47,997 nt of DNA from Sphingomonadaceae bacterium (GTDB taxonomy: Bacteria; Pseudomonadota; Alphaproteobacteria; Sphingomonadales; Sphingomonadaceae), in the NCBI GenBank assembly GCA_025362895.1, contig JANYFA010000048.1, positions 1-47,997 on the forward strand, given 5' to 3'. Positions 31,686 through 40,622 of this stretch are shown one piece after another. Position numbers and translations under genes: made by a program. Position 1 is the first letter of the stretch. Each line of letters starts with the position of its first letter. The notes beneath the pieces were generated by a model that had not been told where the DNA came from, ran no database searches, and saw only the letters and a list, made by a program, of their open reading frames with translations.

Positions 31686-32897
31686 TCACATTCCCGCCAG
31701 ATTATTAAGGCTGATGATCGGCAGCAGGATCGACAGGACCATCAGCAGCACGATCCCGCCCATCACCAGCAGCACGGCGGGTTCGATCAACCCCATCAGC
31801 GCGGCAATCGTTGTATCGAGGTCACGCTGCAGGTCGGCCGCCGCGCGGGTCAGCACCGGACCCAGCCGCCCGCTCGCCTCGCCGCTCGCCACGATGGCGA
31901 TGAGCATCGGTGGGAACACGCCGGCCTCGGTCATCGCCCGGTTGAGCGTGGTCCCTTCGCGGACGCGCGCCGCGACGTCGACCGCCTGAGCGCGGATGTA
32001 GCGGTTTGGCGTCACAGCGGCGGCGGTCGGGATCGCGTCGACGAGCGGCACGTCGCTTTCGACGAGCGTCGCTAGGCTCCCGGCGAAACGCGCGGCGTTG
32101 ACCTGGCGGCTGATGGCGGCAAACGGGCGCGTCGTCGCGAGCAGCCGGTCGCAGCGAAGCCGGTTCGCCGCCACCGCGAGCCAGCGCCGCGCGACGAGGC
32201 CCACGGCGACGGCGGCCAAGGCCACGACAACGCCGTAGGTGGTGACAAAGCCGCTAAGTCCGATCAAAAGTCGCGTCAGCAGCGGGAGGGCAGCGCCGCG
32301 CGAAACGAAGACGCGGACGATGTCTGGCACGACGTAAATCAACAGCAACGTCATCATCGTCAACGACACGCCCGCCAGCAGGGCCGGGTAGAGCAGCGCG
32401 AGCTGCAACCGGCTCGCAGCGCGCTGGCGCTTTTCCACAAAGTCGGCGAGATGGGCAAGCACCTTATCGAGACGCCCCGACGTTTCACCGGCGGCGACCG
32501 ACGCGCGGTAAAATTCGGGAAACGCCGCCGGATGCTCGCCCAGCGCCGCCGCGAAGCTCCGCCCGTCGAGGATCCCGCCGCGCACATTCAACAACAGTTC
32601 GGCGATCGCCGGAGAGGCTCCGGCGGCGACAAGGCGGAGCGCCTCCTCGATACGGATATCGGTGCCGACGAGCGTCGCCAACTGGCGCGTGACGACCGCG
32701 AGCGCCTTCGCCCCGACGCGGGCGCGACGTTGCGGCAAGCGCCCGGCGGGGGCATCCCCGGCGGTGGCGGCGACGGCGATAGGCACGAGGTTGCGGTCGC
32801 GCAGGCTGCGGCGCGCGGCAAGCGGGCTCGACGCCTCGATCACCCCGCGCTGCGCCTGACCGAGGCTGTCGACGGCGCGGTAAGTGAACGCCGCCAT
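31686..32897 (-). CDS. gspF: Type II secretion inner-membrane protein F
   Basis: MAAFTYRAVDSLGQAQRGVIEASSPLAARRSLRDRNLVPIAV...FPEFYRASVAAGETSGRLDKVLAHLADFVEKRQ...ATLVESDVPLVDAI...VASGEASGRLGPVLTRAAADLQRDLDTTIAALMGLIEPAVLLVMGGIV. Confidence 0.96.
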   Translation of the reverse strand: MAAFTYRAVDSLGQAQRGVIEASSPLAARRSLRDRNLVPIAVAATAGDAPAGRLPQRRARVGAKALAVVTRQLATLVGTDIRIEEALRLVAAGASPAIAELLLNVRGGILDGRSFAAALGEHPAAFPEFYRASVAAGETSGRLDKVLAHLADFVEKRQRAASRLQLALLYPALLAGVSLTMMTLLLIYVVPDIVRVFVSRGAALPLLTRLLIGLSGFVTTYGVVVALAAVAVGLVARRWLAVAANRLRCDRLLATTRPFAAISRQVNAARFAGSLATLVESDVPLVDAIPTAAAVTPNRYIRAQAVDVAARVREGTTLNRAMTEAGVFPPMLIAIVASGEASGRLGPVLTRAAADLQRDLDTTIAALMGLIEPAVLLVMGGIVLLMVLSILLPIISLNNLAGM

Positions 32898-32903
32898 CAG
32901 CGT

Positions 32904-34415
32904 TTACCCGTCATCGCGAACGACGCGGGCAAGTTCCTCGACCGTGGTCACGCCGCTCGCGACCTTTGCCGCGCCGTCATCGGCGAGCCCCGGCCCGGCC
33001 GCGCGCGCGGCGCGGACAAGATCGGCCTCCGCCGCGCCTTCGTGGATCAGCGCGCGCAAATTGGCGTCGACTGCGACGATTTCATAAATTGCGTGGCGCC
33101 CGCGAAAGCCTTCGTGGCCGCATTCCGCGCAACCGACGGCGCGGAACAACACGCTGCCCACCCCCACCGCGCCACCGGTCAGGTCGCTGTCGAGAGCGGT
33201 CGCGATACCGGGGGCGCGGCACGCAGGGCACAGCGCGCGGACGAGGCGTTGCGCGACGAGTCCGGTCAGCATCGGCGCGAGCAGGTAGCGTTCGACCCCC
33301 ATGTCGACCAGCCGGGTGATGCTGCCGACGGCGCTGTTGGTGTGGAGCGTCGACAGGACGAAATGGCCGGTCATGCTCGACCGCACCGCCATCTCGGCGG
33401 TTTCATAATCACGGATTTCGCCGACCATGATGACGTCCGGGTCCTGCCGGAGGATCGCCCGCAAGCCGCGTGCGAAAGTCAAATCTATCCGTGGGTTAAC
33501 CTGCATCTGGCCGATCCCGTCGAGTTCATATTCGATCGGGTCCTCGACCGTCATGATGTTGCGCTGGCGGTCGTTGAGGGCGCTGAGCGCGGCGTACAGT
33601 GTAGTCGTCTTGCCCGACCCGGTCGGCCCGGTGACAAGGATCATCCCGTTCGGCCGCGTGAGCATTCCCGTGAACACTGCCCGATCGCGGCTGCTCATGC
33701 CGAGTTTGGCGACGTCGAGATCGACCGTGTCGCGATCGAGGAGGCGCAAGACAACCCGCTCGCCGTGCTGCGCCGGGAGTGTCGAGACCCGGACATCGAT
33801 CTCGTGCCCACCGACGCGCAATGAAACCCGCCCATCCTGCGGCACACGCTTTTCGGCGATATCGAGGCGCGCCATGACCTTGATCCGGCTCGTCAGCAAC
33901 GGTGCCAGCGCCCGCGCCGGTTCGACGACATCGCGCAAGCGTCCGTCGATCCGAAAGCGGACGACGCAGCGTTTATCCTGGGTCTCGACATGAATGTCCG
34001 ACGCGCGCGCCCGAACGGCTTCGAGCAACAGCGCGTTGATCAGGCGGATGACGGGCGAATCATCGCGGTTGTCGAGCAGATCGTCGACCGCAGCGGCACT
34101 GTCGGCGAGCGCGGCGAGGTCGGTCCCGCTGGCAGCGAGATCGGCGGCGTCGGTCGCGCTGTCGCGGTACAGAACGCGCATCCGGGCCTCGAACGTCGCC
34201 TCGTCGACTGTCGCGAAGACGACACCGTCGCCGCACCGCCGCTGCACTTCGACCAACGCCTCGAGCGCAATGCCCGCCCGGTAGCTGGCCTGCCCGCAGG
34301 CGTCGACGACGACGCCGTGACGCCGCGCAAAGGCATAGGGTAGCGGCGCAGCCGGTGTGGCCGGTGCCGGCGGAGCCGGTGCAGGTACTGGGGGAATGGC
34401 GAGATCGTCGATCAT
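32904..34415 (-). CDS. gspE: Type II secretion ATPase E
   Basis: LLLEAVRARASDIHVETQ...MILVTGPTGSGKTTTLYAALSALND...NIMTVEDPIEYELDGIGQMQVNPRIDLTFARGLRAILRQDPDVIMVGEIRDYETAEMAVRSSMTGHFVLSTLHTNSAVGSITRL; zinc tetracysteine CPAC...CAEC. Confidence 0.98.
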   Translation of the reverse strand: MIDDLAIPPVPAPAPPAPATPAAPLPYAFARRHGVVVDACGQASYRAGIALEALVEVQRRCGDGVVFATVDEATFEARMRVLYRDSATDAADLAASGTDLAALADSAAAVDDLLDNRDDSPVIRLINALLLEAVRARASDIHVETQDKRCVVRFRIDGRLRDVVEPARALAPLLTSRIKVMARLDIAEKRVPQDGRVSLRVGGHEIDVRVSTLPAQHGERVVLRLLDRDTVDLDVAKLGMSSRDRAVFTGMLTRPNGMILVTGPTGSGKTTTLYAALSALNDRQRNIMTVEDPIEYELDGIGQMQVNPRIDLTFARGLRAILRQDPDVIMVGEIRDYETAEMAVRSSMTGHFVLSTLHTNSAVGSITRLVDMGVERYLLAPMLTGLVAQRLVRALCPACRAPGIATALDSDLTGGAVGVGSVLFRAVGCAECGHEGFRGRHAIYEIVAVDANLRALIHEGAAEADLVRAARAAGPGLADDGAAKVASGVTTVEELARVVRDDG

Positions 34416-34966
34416 CGCTCGGTCAACGTCGCTTCCGCATTGACGATGCCGGGGTCGGGACGGCGATCGACCTTCAGATCGACAACCGACACGCCCGCGT
34501 CGCGGTCGAGGGCGGCGAGCCAGTCGACCAGCGCGTCAAAGCCCACCCCGTCGAGGCTGACCGCAACATTGGCCCCCTGCGGCTCGATCCGGGCGATCGT
34601 CAGGCCCGCCTTCGCCGCGCGGTCGGTGACCAGCGTCGACAATGTCCCCGTCCGCGCCGCAGCGATCCGCGCCACGTCAGGCCCCGCGACGCGGAGCTGC
34701 GCCGCGATCCGGTCATCACGGGCAATTTCGGTGAGCGCCGTCGTTCGCGCCGTGTCGAGCGGATGCCAGACGAGCCGGTCGAGGCCGACGACGATCGCCA
34801 CCGCCGCCAGCACCCCGAGCAACCAACGTTCGCGCGCTGTCCGGTCTTCCCACCACTGGGCCGCTGCCGCCCGCAGCACCGTGCTTCGCTCCGCCTGCGC
34901 GGCCGCAAATCCGCTTGCTTGCCCACGCAGGCGACCCGCCGGTCGCATCGCGACATCGAACCTCAT
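34412..34966 (-). CDS. gspM: Type II secretion protein M
   Basis: AQWWEDRTARERWLLGVLAAVAIVVGLDRLVWHPLDTAR...TDRAAKAGLTIARIEPQGANVAVSLDGVGFDALVDWLAALDRDAGVSVVDLKVDRRPDPGIVNAEATLTE; 4-nt overlaps with gspL and gspE. Confidence 0.92.
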   Translation of the reverse strand: MRFDVAMRPAGRLRGQASGFAAAQAERSTVLRAAAAQWWEDRTARERWLLGVLAAVAIVVGLDRLVWHPLDTARTTALTEIARDDRIAAQLRVAGPDVARIAAARTGTLSTLVTDRAAKAGLTIARIEPQGANVAVSLDGVGFDALVDWLAALDRDAGVSVVDLKVDRRPDPGIVNAEATLTER

Positions 34967-36069
34967 GTCACGCCCGCGCGAACGATCAGGTCGCCGACGG
35001 CGCTGCCCTGACCGGCGGTTACCGCGCCGCTAACGGGCGCGAGCCCCGCCGCAGTGAGCGCAGCCTGAGCGCGTTGCAATCCGCCGATGTCACCCGCCTC
35101 CACCCCCAGCGTCAGGCTATTATCCGCCGCCGACCAGCCGAGCTTGGTCCACGCCAGCCCGCCGACGGGATCGAGCGCCACGGCGACGCGCGCCAGCAGC
35201 GGTAACAGCCGCCCGCCCCCACCGCCGGGCAGCAGCCGGTCGAGATCGGCGGACAGCGGCGTACCGGGCAGCGTTGCGCGCAGCAGCGCTTCGGTCTCCG
35301 TCCGCCGCGCCGCCGCCTGGTTGCCAAGGACATGCGCGTCGGTCGCGAGGATGGCGGTATGCGCGAGGAGGCCAAGCGCAACGACCGCCGCCGCCCGGCG
35401 GAACACGCGCGGCAAAGCGCGCGCCGGTGCCGCATAGGAGCCAGCGCGCAGATCAACCGCCGGGGTACCGTGGCGCGCGAGATCGACCGTCGTTTCGGCA
35501 ACCGTCGCCATTGGCAGGTCGAGGCTGATCGGCGCGCCGAATACCGCACAGGGGAGCGACCCGCCCGCCGCCCATAACGCCAGAAACCGCGCTGCCGGCA
35601 CCGCAAATCCGGTCCCTGCATCGGTGCGAACAACGATCCGTTCGCCGTCGCCCATGATGTTCCAACTGCCCACCGGGGCAACCGGAAGGACAAGCGCATC
35701 GGGCACGATGCGCGCATGACCCAGCCCGGCCTCCGCGAGGATAGCGACCCACCCCGCGATCGTCTCGTGCCGCACGACGGCGACGAGATACGTCTGCGGC
35801 CCGATCATTTGACCAAGGACGATGTGAACTGCGTCGAGCGGGTCGGCGATGCGGTCTTCGATGGCGAACGGCAGCGCGGCGCGGCGCTGGCTCGCACTCG
35901 CCATCGGCAGGCCGACCGCGAGCAGAAGCACAGCCTCGGTCGGAACAAGGACGATAGTCGCGCCAACATCCCATCGCTCGACCATCACGAGCGTCTCACC
36001 CTCAAGCCGCCACGCGCCACACGTCGCCGCAACAGCGGGGACGATCGAAGTTGGCGAATCCAGCGGCAT
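34963..36069 (-). CDS. gspL: Type II secretion protein L
   Basis: TIVLVPTEAVLLLAVGLPMASASQRRAALPFAIEDRIADPLDAVHIVLG...PDALVLP..; internal TM; periplasmic ferredoxin-like end; position before gspM. Start set at ATG 36069. Confidence 0.88.
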   Translation of the reverse strand: MPLDSPTSIVPAVAATCGAWRLEGETLVMVERWDVGATIVLVPTEAVLLLAVGLPMASASQRRAALPFAIEDRIADPLDAVHIVLGQMIGPQTYLVAVVRHETIAGWVAILAEAGLGHARIVPDALVLPVAPVGSWNIMGDGERIVVRTDAGTGFAVPAARFLALWAAGGSLPCAVFGAPISLDLPMATVAETTVDLARHGTPAVDLRAGSYAAPARALPRVFRRAAAVVALGLLAHTAILATDAHVLGNQAAARRTETEALLRATLPGTPLSADLDRLLPGGGGGRLLPLLARVAVALDPVGGLAWTKLGWSAADNSLTLGVEAGDIGGLQRAQAALTAAGLAPVSGAVTAGQGSAVGDLIVRAGVT

Positions 36070-36138
36070 CAGCCTCACTTTGGTCGTTTTCGTCCGTCGG
36101 CCCAATGGCTATTTGTCGACACTGACTTATAAGACGGC

Positions 36139-36651
36139 ATGGACGCGCTGACAATTTCAGTGAAAGGCCCGAGACAGTTGCGGTCGCGCGCCATGGCCCG
36201 CCGCGATGCCGCGCACATTCGCGTTGCCGACCACGAAGCCGGGCTGACGCTGATCGAGATGATCGTCGTCCTGGCGATCATCGCGCTCGTCGCCGCGCTG
36301 ATCGTGCCGAGCGTTATCGGCCGCCCCGATCAGGCGCGGGTCACGGTGGCGCAGGCCGACATGAAATCGATCGGGGCCGCGCTCAAAATCTACCGGCTCG
36401 ATAACGGGAATTACCCAACCACCGAGCAGGGTCTCGCCGCGCTCGCGACCAAGCCGACCACCGCGCCGGTGCCGGCAACCTACCCCGCCGATGCGTACCT
36501 GCCGCAGCCGCCGACCGATCCGTGGGGCCACCCCTATGTCTACCGCACGCCGGGATCGAACGGTGCCGGTTTTGACCTGTTGTCGCTCGGTCGCGACGGC
36601 AAGCCCGGCGGCGACGGGGTCGACGCCGATCTGCACGACACCGGCCATTGA
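36139..36651 (+). CDS. gspG: Type II secretion major pseudopilin G
   Basis: ADHEAGLTLIEMIVVLAIIALVAALIVPSVIGRPDQARVTVAQADMKSIGAALKIYRLDNGNYPTTEQGLAALATKP...PTDPWGHPYVYRTPGSNGAGFDLLSLGRDGKPGGDGVDADL. Confidence 0.96.
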   Translation: MDALTISVKGPRQLRSRAMARRDAAHIRVADHEAGLTLIEMIVVLAIIALVAALIVPSVIGRPDQARVTVAQADMKSIGAALKIYRLDNGNYPTTEQGLAALATKPTTAPVPATYPADAYLPQPPTDPWGHPYVYRTPGSNGAGFDLLSLGRDGKPGGDGVDADLHDTGH

Positions 36652-37109
36652 CCGCGCGAAGGCTCGCCTGCCGTTCGTCGGGGGGCGTGGGGCGCCGTCC
36701 GACCGTTGATGATGCCGGGCTTACGCTGCTCGAAATGCTCGTCGTTCTCGCGATTATTGCCATCGCCACCGGGGCGACGCTGCTGACGCTCGGCCCTCGG
36801 CGGGGCGATCCGGTCGAGGTCGAGGCACGGCAGCTCGCAACAGCGATCGGGGCGGCAACCGACCGCTCGATCGCGACCGGCGGTGCAGCGGCGATCGTTG
36901 CCGACCCGCGCGGCTACACCGTCACGGGTGAAGCGCGGCACGAATTGGCGGCGGACGTCGAGCTGCGCGGTGCCGTTGGGGTGGCGCTGCCGCTCGCCCT
37001 CGATGCGTCTCGCCCGTTCGATCTGGTCGTCGCGCACGGGGCGACGGCGTGGCGGGTGGCCTTCGACGGCGTTCGCGCCAACGTGGCTATAGCGAAGAGT
37101 CCGGCGTGA
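36648..37109 (+). CDS. gspH: Type II secretion minor pseudopilin H
   Basis: TVDDAGLTLLEMLVVLAIIAIATGATLLTLGPRRGDPVEVEARQLATAIGAATDRSIATGG; ATGA overlap with gspG. Confidence 0.88.
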   Translation: MTARRLACRSSGGVGRRPTVDDAGLTLLEMLVVLAIIAIATGATLLTLGPRRGDPVEVEARQLATAIGAATDRSIATGGAAAIVADPRGYTVTGEARHELAADVELRGAVGVALPLALDASRPFDLVVAHGATAWRVAFDGVRANVAIAKSPA

Positions 37110-37462
37110 CGGTTCCCGCCGACGCTGGTTTCACGTTGATCGAAACGCTCGTCGCGATGGCGGTGCTGGCGATCGCCGCGACCGGCCTGGTTCGCGCGAC
37201 GGAAGGCCATGTCGACCTCATCGGCGGGCTCGAACGCCGCGTCGCCGGTGGATGGGCCGCCGACAATGCGCTGACCGAAACGCGCGTCGGGCTTGCTCCG
37301 CCGCCGACGATCTTACTTGGCCGTGCGTGGTCACCCGCCGTCGTCGCGCGCGGTAGCGACGATCCCGACATTGCCGCCGTGACGGTGACCGCAACCAGCG
37401 GCGGGACCAGCGCCTCGCGCCATGGGTTCCGCGACAGCGTCGCGCTGGCCGCACCGCAATGA
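37106..37462 (+). CDS. gspI: Type II secretion minor pseudopilin I
   Basis: GTG start overlapping the gspH stop (GTGA); PADAGFTLIETLVAMAVLAIAATGLVRATEGHVDLIGGLERRVAGGWAADNALTETRV. Confidence 0.88.
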   Translation: MTVPADAGFTLIETLVAMAVLAIAATGLVRATEGHVDLIGGLERRVAGGWAADNALTETRVGLAPPPTILLGRAWSPAVVARGSDDPDIAAVTVTATSGGTSASRHGFRDSVALAAPQ

Positions 37463-38259
37463 TCCGCGTCGATGGCAACCGCGTTGTCGATGCGCTCGCA
37501 CTGGCCGTCATCGTCTCGGTTGCCGTCGCAGCGGGACCCGTGACGTGGCGCGTGCTGGGCCGCGACGACGGGCGACGCGCGGTTAGCGCCGCCGTTGCCG
37601 CCCCCGTCGCACCGCCGGTCGACTTTGGCCCGCTCAAGCACTTGGCGCCGTTCGGGCATCCGGCGCCGGTCCCGGGGGTGACCGGCGATCCGACGGCCCT
37701 TGGCCTCCAGTTGCGCGGTGTTCTCCTCGCTCGCCCCGCCGCGGCGTCAATCGCGCTCATCTCGGCGGCAAACGGACCGGCAAAGGGCTTCGGCGTCGGC
37801 GCGACCTTGCCCGGCGGGGCGATCCTCGATGCGGTCGAGTTCGACCTCGTCGTTCTGCGCGTCAACGGCCACGTCGAAACACTGGCGCTTCCGGTTAAAT
37901 CCGGGGCGGCGGCGGTGCCTGTCGCAGGCGTGCCGCCGTTGACCCCCGTCGCCCCCACGACCACCACTGCCGGGCCGATCGAGCAATATCGCGCGCGGGC
38001 GCAGGACCCGGTCAGCCTGTTGGGCAGCCTCGGCGCGACCGCCGGTCCCGACGGGTACCGCGTCGGCGCCGCCCCGTCCGACGATCTGCGCCGCGCCGGA
38101 CTACAGCCGGGCGATATCGTCGAAAAGGTCAACGGCGAAGCGGTCGGCGACCCGGTGCGCGATCGCAAGCTGTTCAACGACGCCGTCGTCGCTGGACGGA
38201 TCCGGGTCGACGTTGTCCGCGATGGCAAGCACCTCGCCCTGTCGTTTCCGTTACACTAG
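37459..38259 (+). CDS. gspC: Type II secretion protein C (PDZ-type)
   Basis: N-terminal TM, LGLQLRGVLLARPAAASIALIS...GPAKGFGVGATLPGGAILDAVEFDLVVLRVNGHVETLAL; C-terminal PDZ-like RRAGLQPGDIVEKVNGEAVGDPVRDRKLFNDAVVAGRIRVDVVRDGK. Confidence 0.92.
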   Translation: MIRVDGNRVVDALALAVIVSVAVAAGPVTWRVLGRDDGRRAVSAAVAAPVAPPVDFGPLKHLAPFGHPAPVPGVTGDPTALGLQLRGVLLARPAAASIALISAANGPAKGFGVGATLPGGAILDAVEFDLVVLRVNGHVETLALPVKSGAAAVPVAGVPPLTPVAPTTTTAGPIEQYRARAQDPVSLLGSLGATAGPDGYRVGAAPSDDLRRAGLQPGDIVEKVNGEAVGDPVRDRKLFNDAVVAGRIRVDVVRDGKHLALSFPLH

Positions 38260-38268
38260 GGGATAGGC

Positions 38269-40317
38269 GTGACGCAGAACCATTTCATCATCGCGCTCGC
38301 GGTTGCGCTTTCGTCGGCCGCCGTGACCGCGCAGGCGGCTGTTCCCGTGCCGCGCGCGCGGATCAGCGACGTCATCGTCAACATGCGCGACGTCGAGATC
38401 GCCCAGGTCGCCGAGCAAGTGTCGCGGATCACCGGTCGCACCCTCATCCTCGATCCCGCCGTCAAGGGGACGGTCAACGTCGTGTCGGCCGAACCGTTGT
38501 CACCCGACGGCGTGTGGGACCTGTTCCGGTCGGTGCTGCGGGTTTACGGCTTTGCCGCCGTCCATTCGGGCGCGGCATGGCGGATCATCCCGCAGGCGGC
38601 CGCGATCCAGGGCGGGGCGATCGCCGCCGCCGGGCCGAACGCCGCCCGCGCCGCCGATATCGTGTCCCGGGTCATCCCGTTGCGCAATCTCCCGTCCGAC
38701 GCTGCGGTGCGCGTGTTCCGACCGTTGGTCGCATCGTTCGGCAGCGTCGAGGCTCTCGTCAGCCCCAACGCGATTGTCGTCACAGATTATGCCGAGAATG
38801 TCCGCCGAATCGAGCGCCTTGCCGCGCAGATCGACGGCGGCGGCGGGTCGGCGTTCGAGAGCCTGTCGCTGCGCTATGCGAGCGCGAAGGACGTGGGCGC
38901 GGCGGTGACGCGGATTTTGGGGGATGGGACGACGCCGGGGTCGCCGAAGGTTGCCGTCGATGAGCGTTCGAACACCGTTCTGGTTCGTGGCGACGCGCGG
39001 GCGCTGGCGGCGGCGCGGCGGATGGCGGCGTTGCTCGACAAGGCCGGCGGCGCGACGCCGACGACGCGGGTGTTCCGGTTAAACTTCGCCGATGCCGAAA
39101 GCATCACCAACGTACTGCGCGGCCTGACCGGCCAGTCAGCGGCCGCGAGTAACGCGGTCGCCCGGTCGCTGTCGCGGGCGCGGTCGACCCTGGGGGCGGG
39201 GACAACGGGAACCGGATCGAGCGGGCTGGCGAACAGTATCAACGGTTTGGCCCAGAATGGCGGCCCCGTACTGCCGACCGCCACTGACGCGGCGAGCGGC
39301 ACTGGCGCGGCGGCCGGCGTCCAGACCGACGACCTGTCGATCCAGCCGGCTCCCGAGCTCAACGCCATCGTCGTGCGCGGCACTCCGGCGGTGATCGCGA
39401 CGATCGCCGGGCTGATCGATCAGCTCGACGTCCGCCGCCCGCAGGTCTTGATCGAGGCGGCGATCGCCGAAGTGACGAGCGACGTCGCCGAACAACTCGG
39501 CGTCCAGTTCGGTGCCGGCAAGGCGGCGGTGATCGGCGGCGTCAGCGGCGGAACATCGTTTACAAACAGCGGGCTATCCCTTGGTTCGATCGTGTCGGCG
39601 CTGCTGCCGGGAACCGGAGCGGCGCTGAGCACCGGCCTGTCGATCGCCGGGGGCAGCGTGGGCAACTTCAGCGTTCTGGTGCAGGCACTCGGCTCGTCAT
39701 CGAAGGCCAATCTGCTGTCGACACCATCGATCACCACCCTCGACAACGAACCCGCCGAAATCGTCGTCGGCCAGAACGTCCCCTTCCGCACCGGCAGCTA
39801 CGGCACCGCCGGTAACACCCTGACTCCATTCACAACTATCGAGCGGCAGGACGTCGGGCTGACCCTGCGGGTCGTCCCGCGCATCCATGAAGGCGACTCG
39901 ATCCGGCTCGAGGTCAGCCAGGAGGTGTCGTCGCTGGTGGGCGCGGTCACCGGAGCGGCCGACCTGATCACCAACCGCCGCTCGATCCAAACGACGGTGC
40001 TGGCCGATAACGGCGATACGATCGTCCTCGGCGGGCTGATTTCCGACGACCGGACGACGGTCAAGAGCCAGGTCCCAGTGCTCGGCGACATTCCAGTTCT
40101 CGGTAACCTGTTCAAATCACGGCAGACCGAGCGGGTGAAACGGACCTTGTTCGTCTTCCTGCGCCCGACGATCCTGCGCGACCGGGCGTCGATCGTCGCC
40201 GCCGCCGACGCCAAATATGCCCGGTTGCGGGCGCAGGAGGCGGGCGATCCCGAACGAAGCCTGCTCCTTCACCCGCCCGCGCTGCGCTTGCCGCTGGAAA
40301 TACAGGGGCTGTATTAA
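38269..40317 (+). CDS. gspD: Type II secretion outer-membrane secretin D
   Basis: Signal peptide; NMRDVEIAQVAEQVSRITGRTLILDPAVKGTVNVVSAEPLSPDGVWDLFRSVLRVYGFAAV (N0); QPAPELNAIVVRGTPAVIATIAGLIDQLDVRRPQVLIEAAIAEV; secretin core VGQNVPFRTG...FTTIERQDVGLTLRVVPRI...VLGGLISDD...VPVLGDIPVLGNLFKSR. Confidence 0.97.
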   Translation: MTQNHFIIALAVALSSAAVTAQAAVPVPRARISDVIVNMRDVEIAQVAEQVSRITGRTLILDPAVKGTVNVVSAEPLSPDGVWDLFRSVLRVYGFAAVHSGAAWRIIPQAAAIQGGAIAAAGPNAARAADIVSRVIPLRNLPSDAAVRVFRPLVASFGSVEALVSPNAIVVTDYAENVRRIERLAAQIDGGGGSAFESLSLRYASAKDVGAAVTRILGDGTTPGSPKVAVDERSNTVLVRGDARALAAARRMAALLDKAGGATPTTRVFRLNFADAESITNVLRGLTGQSAAASNAVARSLSRARSTLGAGTTGTGSSGLANSINGLAQNGGPVLPTATDAASGTGAAAGVQTDDLSIQPAPELNAIVVRGTPAVIATIAGLIDQLDVRRPQVLIEAAIAEVTSDVAEQLGVQFGAGKAAVIGGVSGGTSFTNSGLSLGSIVSALLPGTGAALSTGLSIAGGSVGNFSVLVQALGSSSKANLLSTPSITTLDNEPAEIVVGQNVPFRTGSYGTAGNTLTPFTTIERQDVGLTLRVVPRIHEGDSIRLEVSQEVSSLVGAVTGAADLITNRRSIQTTVLADNGDTIVLGGLISDDRTTVKSQVPVLGDIPVLGNLFKSRQTERVKRTLFVFLRPTILRDRASIVAAADAKYARLRAQEAGDPERSLLLHPPALRLPLEIQGLY

Positions 40318-40622
40318 CCGCCTCGGTTAGGCGCTGCGTGATCACTTCGCGGTGCCGGTGTGCATGCCATAAGTGATTTGCCGTGGGGCGGCTAGCTCAC
40401 ATCGGCGCGGTCGCGGCCGCGTCGAGATTATCGCGCTCCGGGTCCGATACATCGCGAACATACGGGCGGCGCACGGTAGCGCGCGGGCGGCGTCTTCGAC
40501 CGGCCTGATTTAGCCTCAGCCGATCAGCCGCTCGATCGGCGAGAAACGCTGAACCGCGTGGCGGGAAGCCGCGCCGGCCCGGCCGGACCCGGCTCCCCGC
40601 TCGCGCGTGGAGCCCGCGACCG

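Noticed and set aside
32451-33824. 457-aa plus-strand ORF antisense to gspF/gspE
   Set aside because: Shadow frame of two highly conserved T2SS genes.
40315-40329. TAACCG-CCT-CGGTTA hairpin right at the gspD stop as a terminator
   Set aside because: The stem is only 6 bp with a 3-nt loop and no T-tract; too weak to call.
40324-40620. Possible small gene in the gspD-receptor gap (ORF 40397..40879, minus)
   Set aside because: The ORF mostly overlaps the receptor C-terminus in another frame; translation is Ser/Arg low-complexity with no support.
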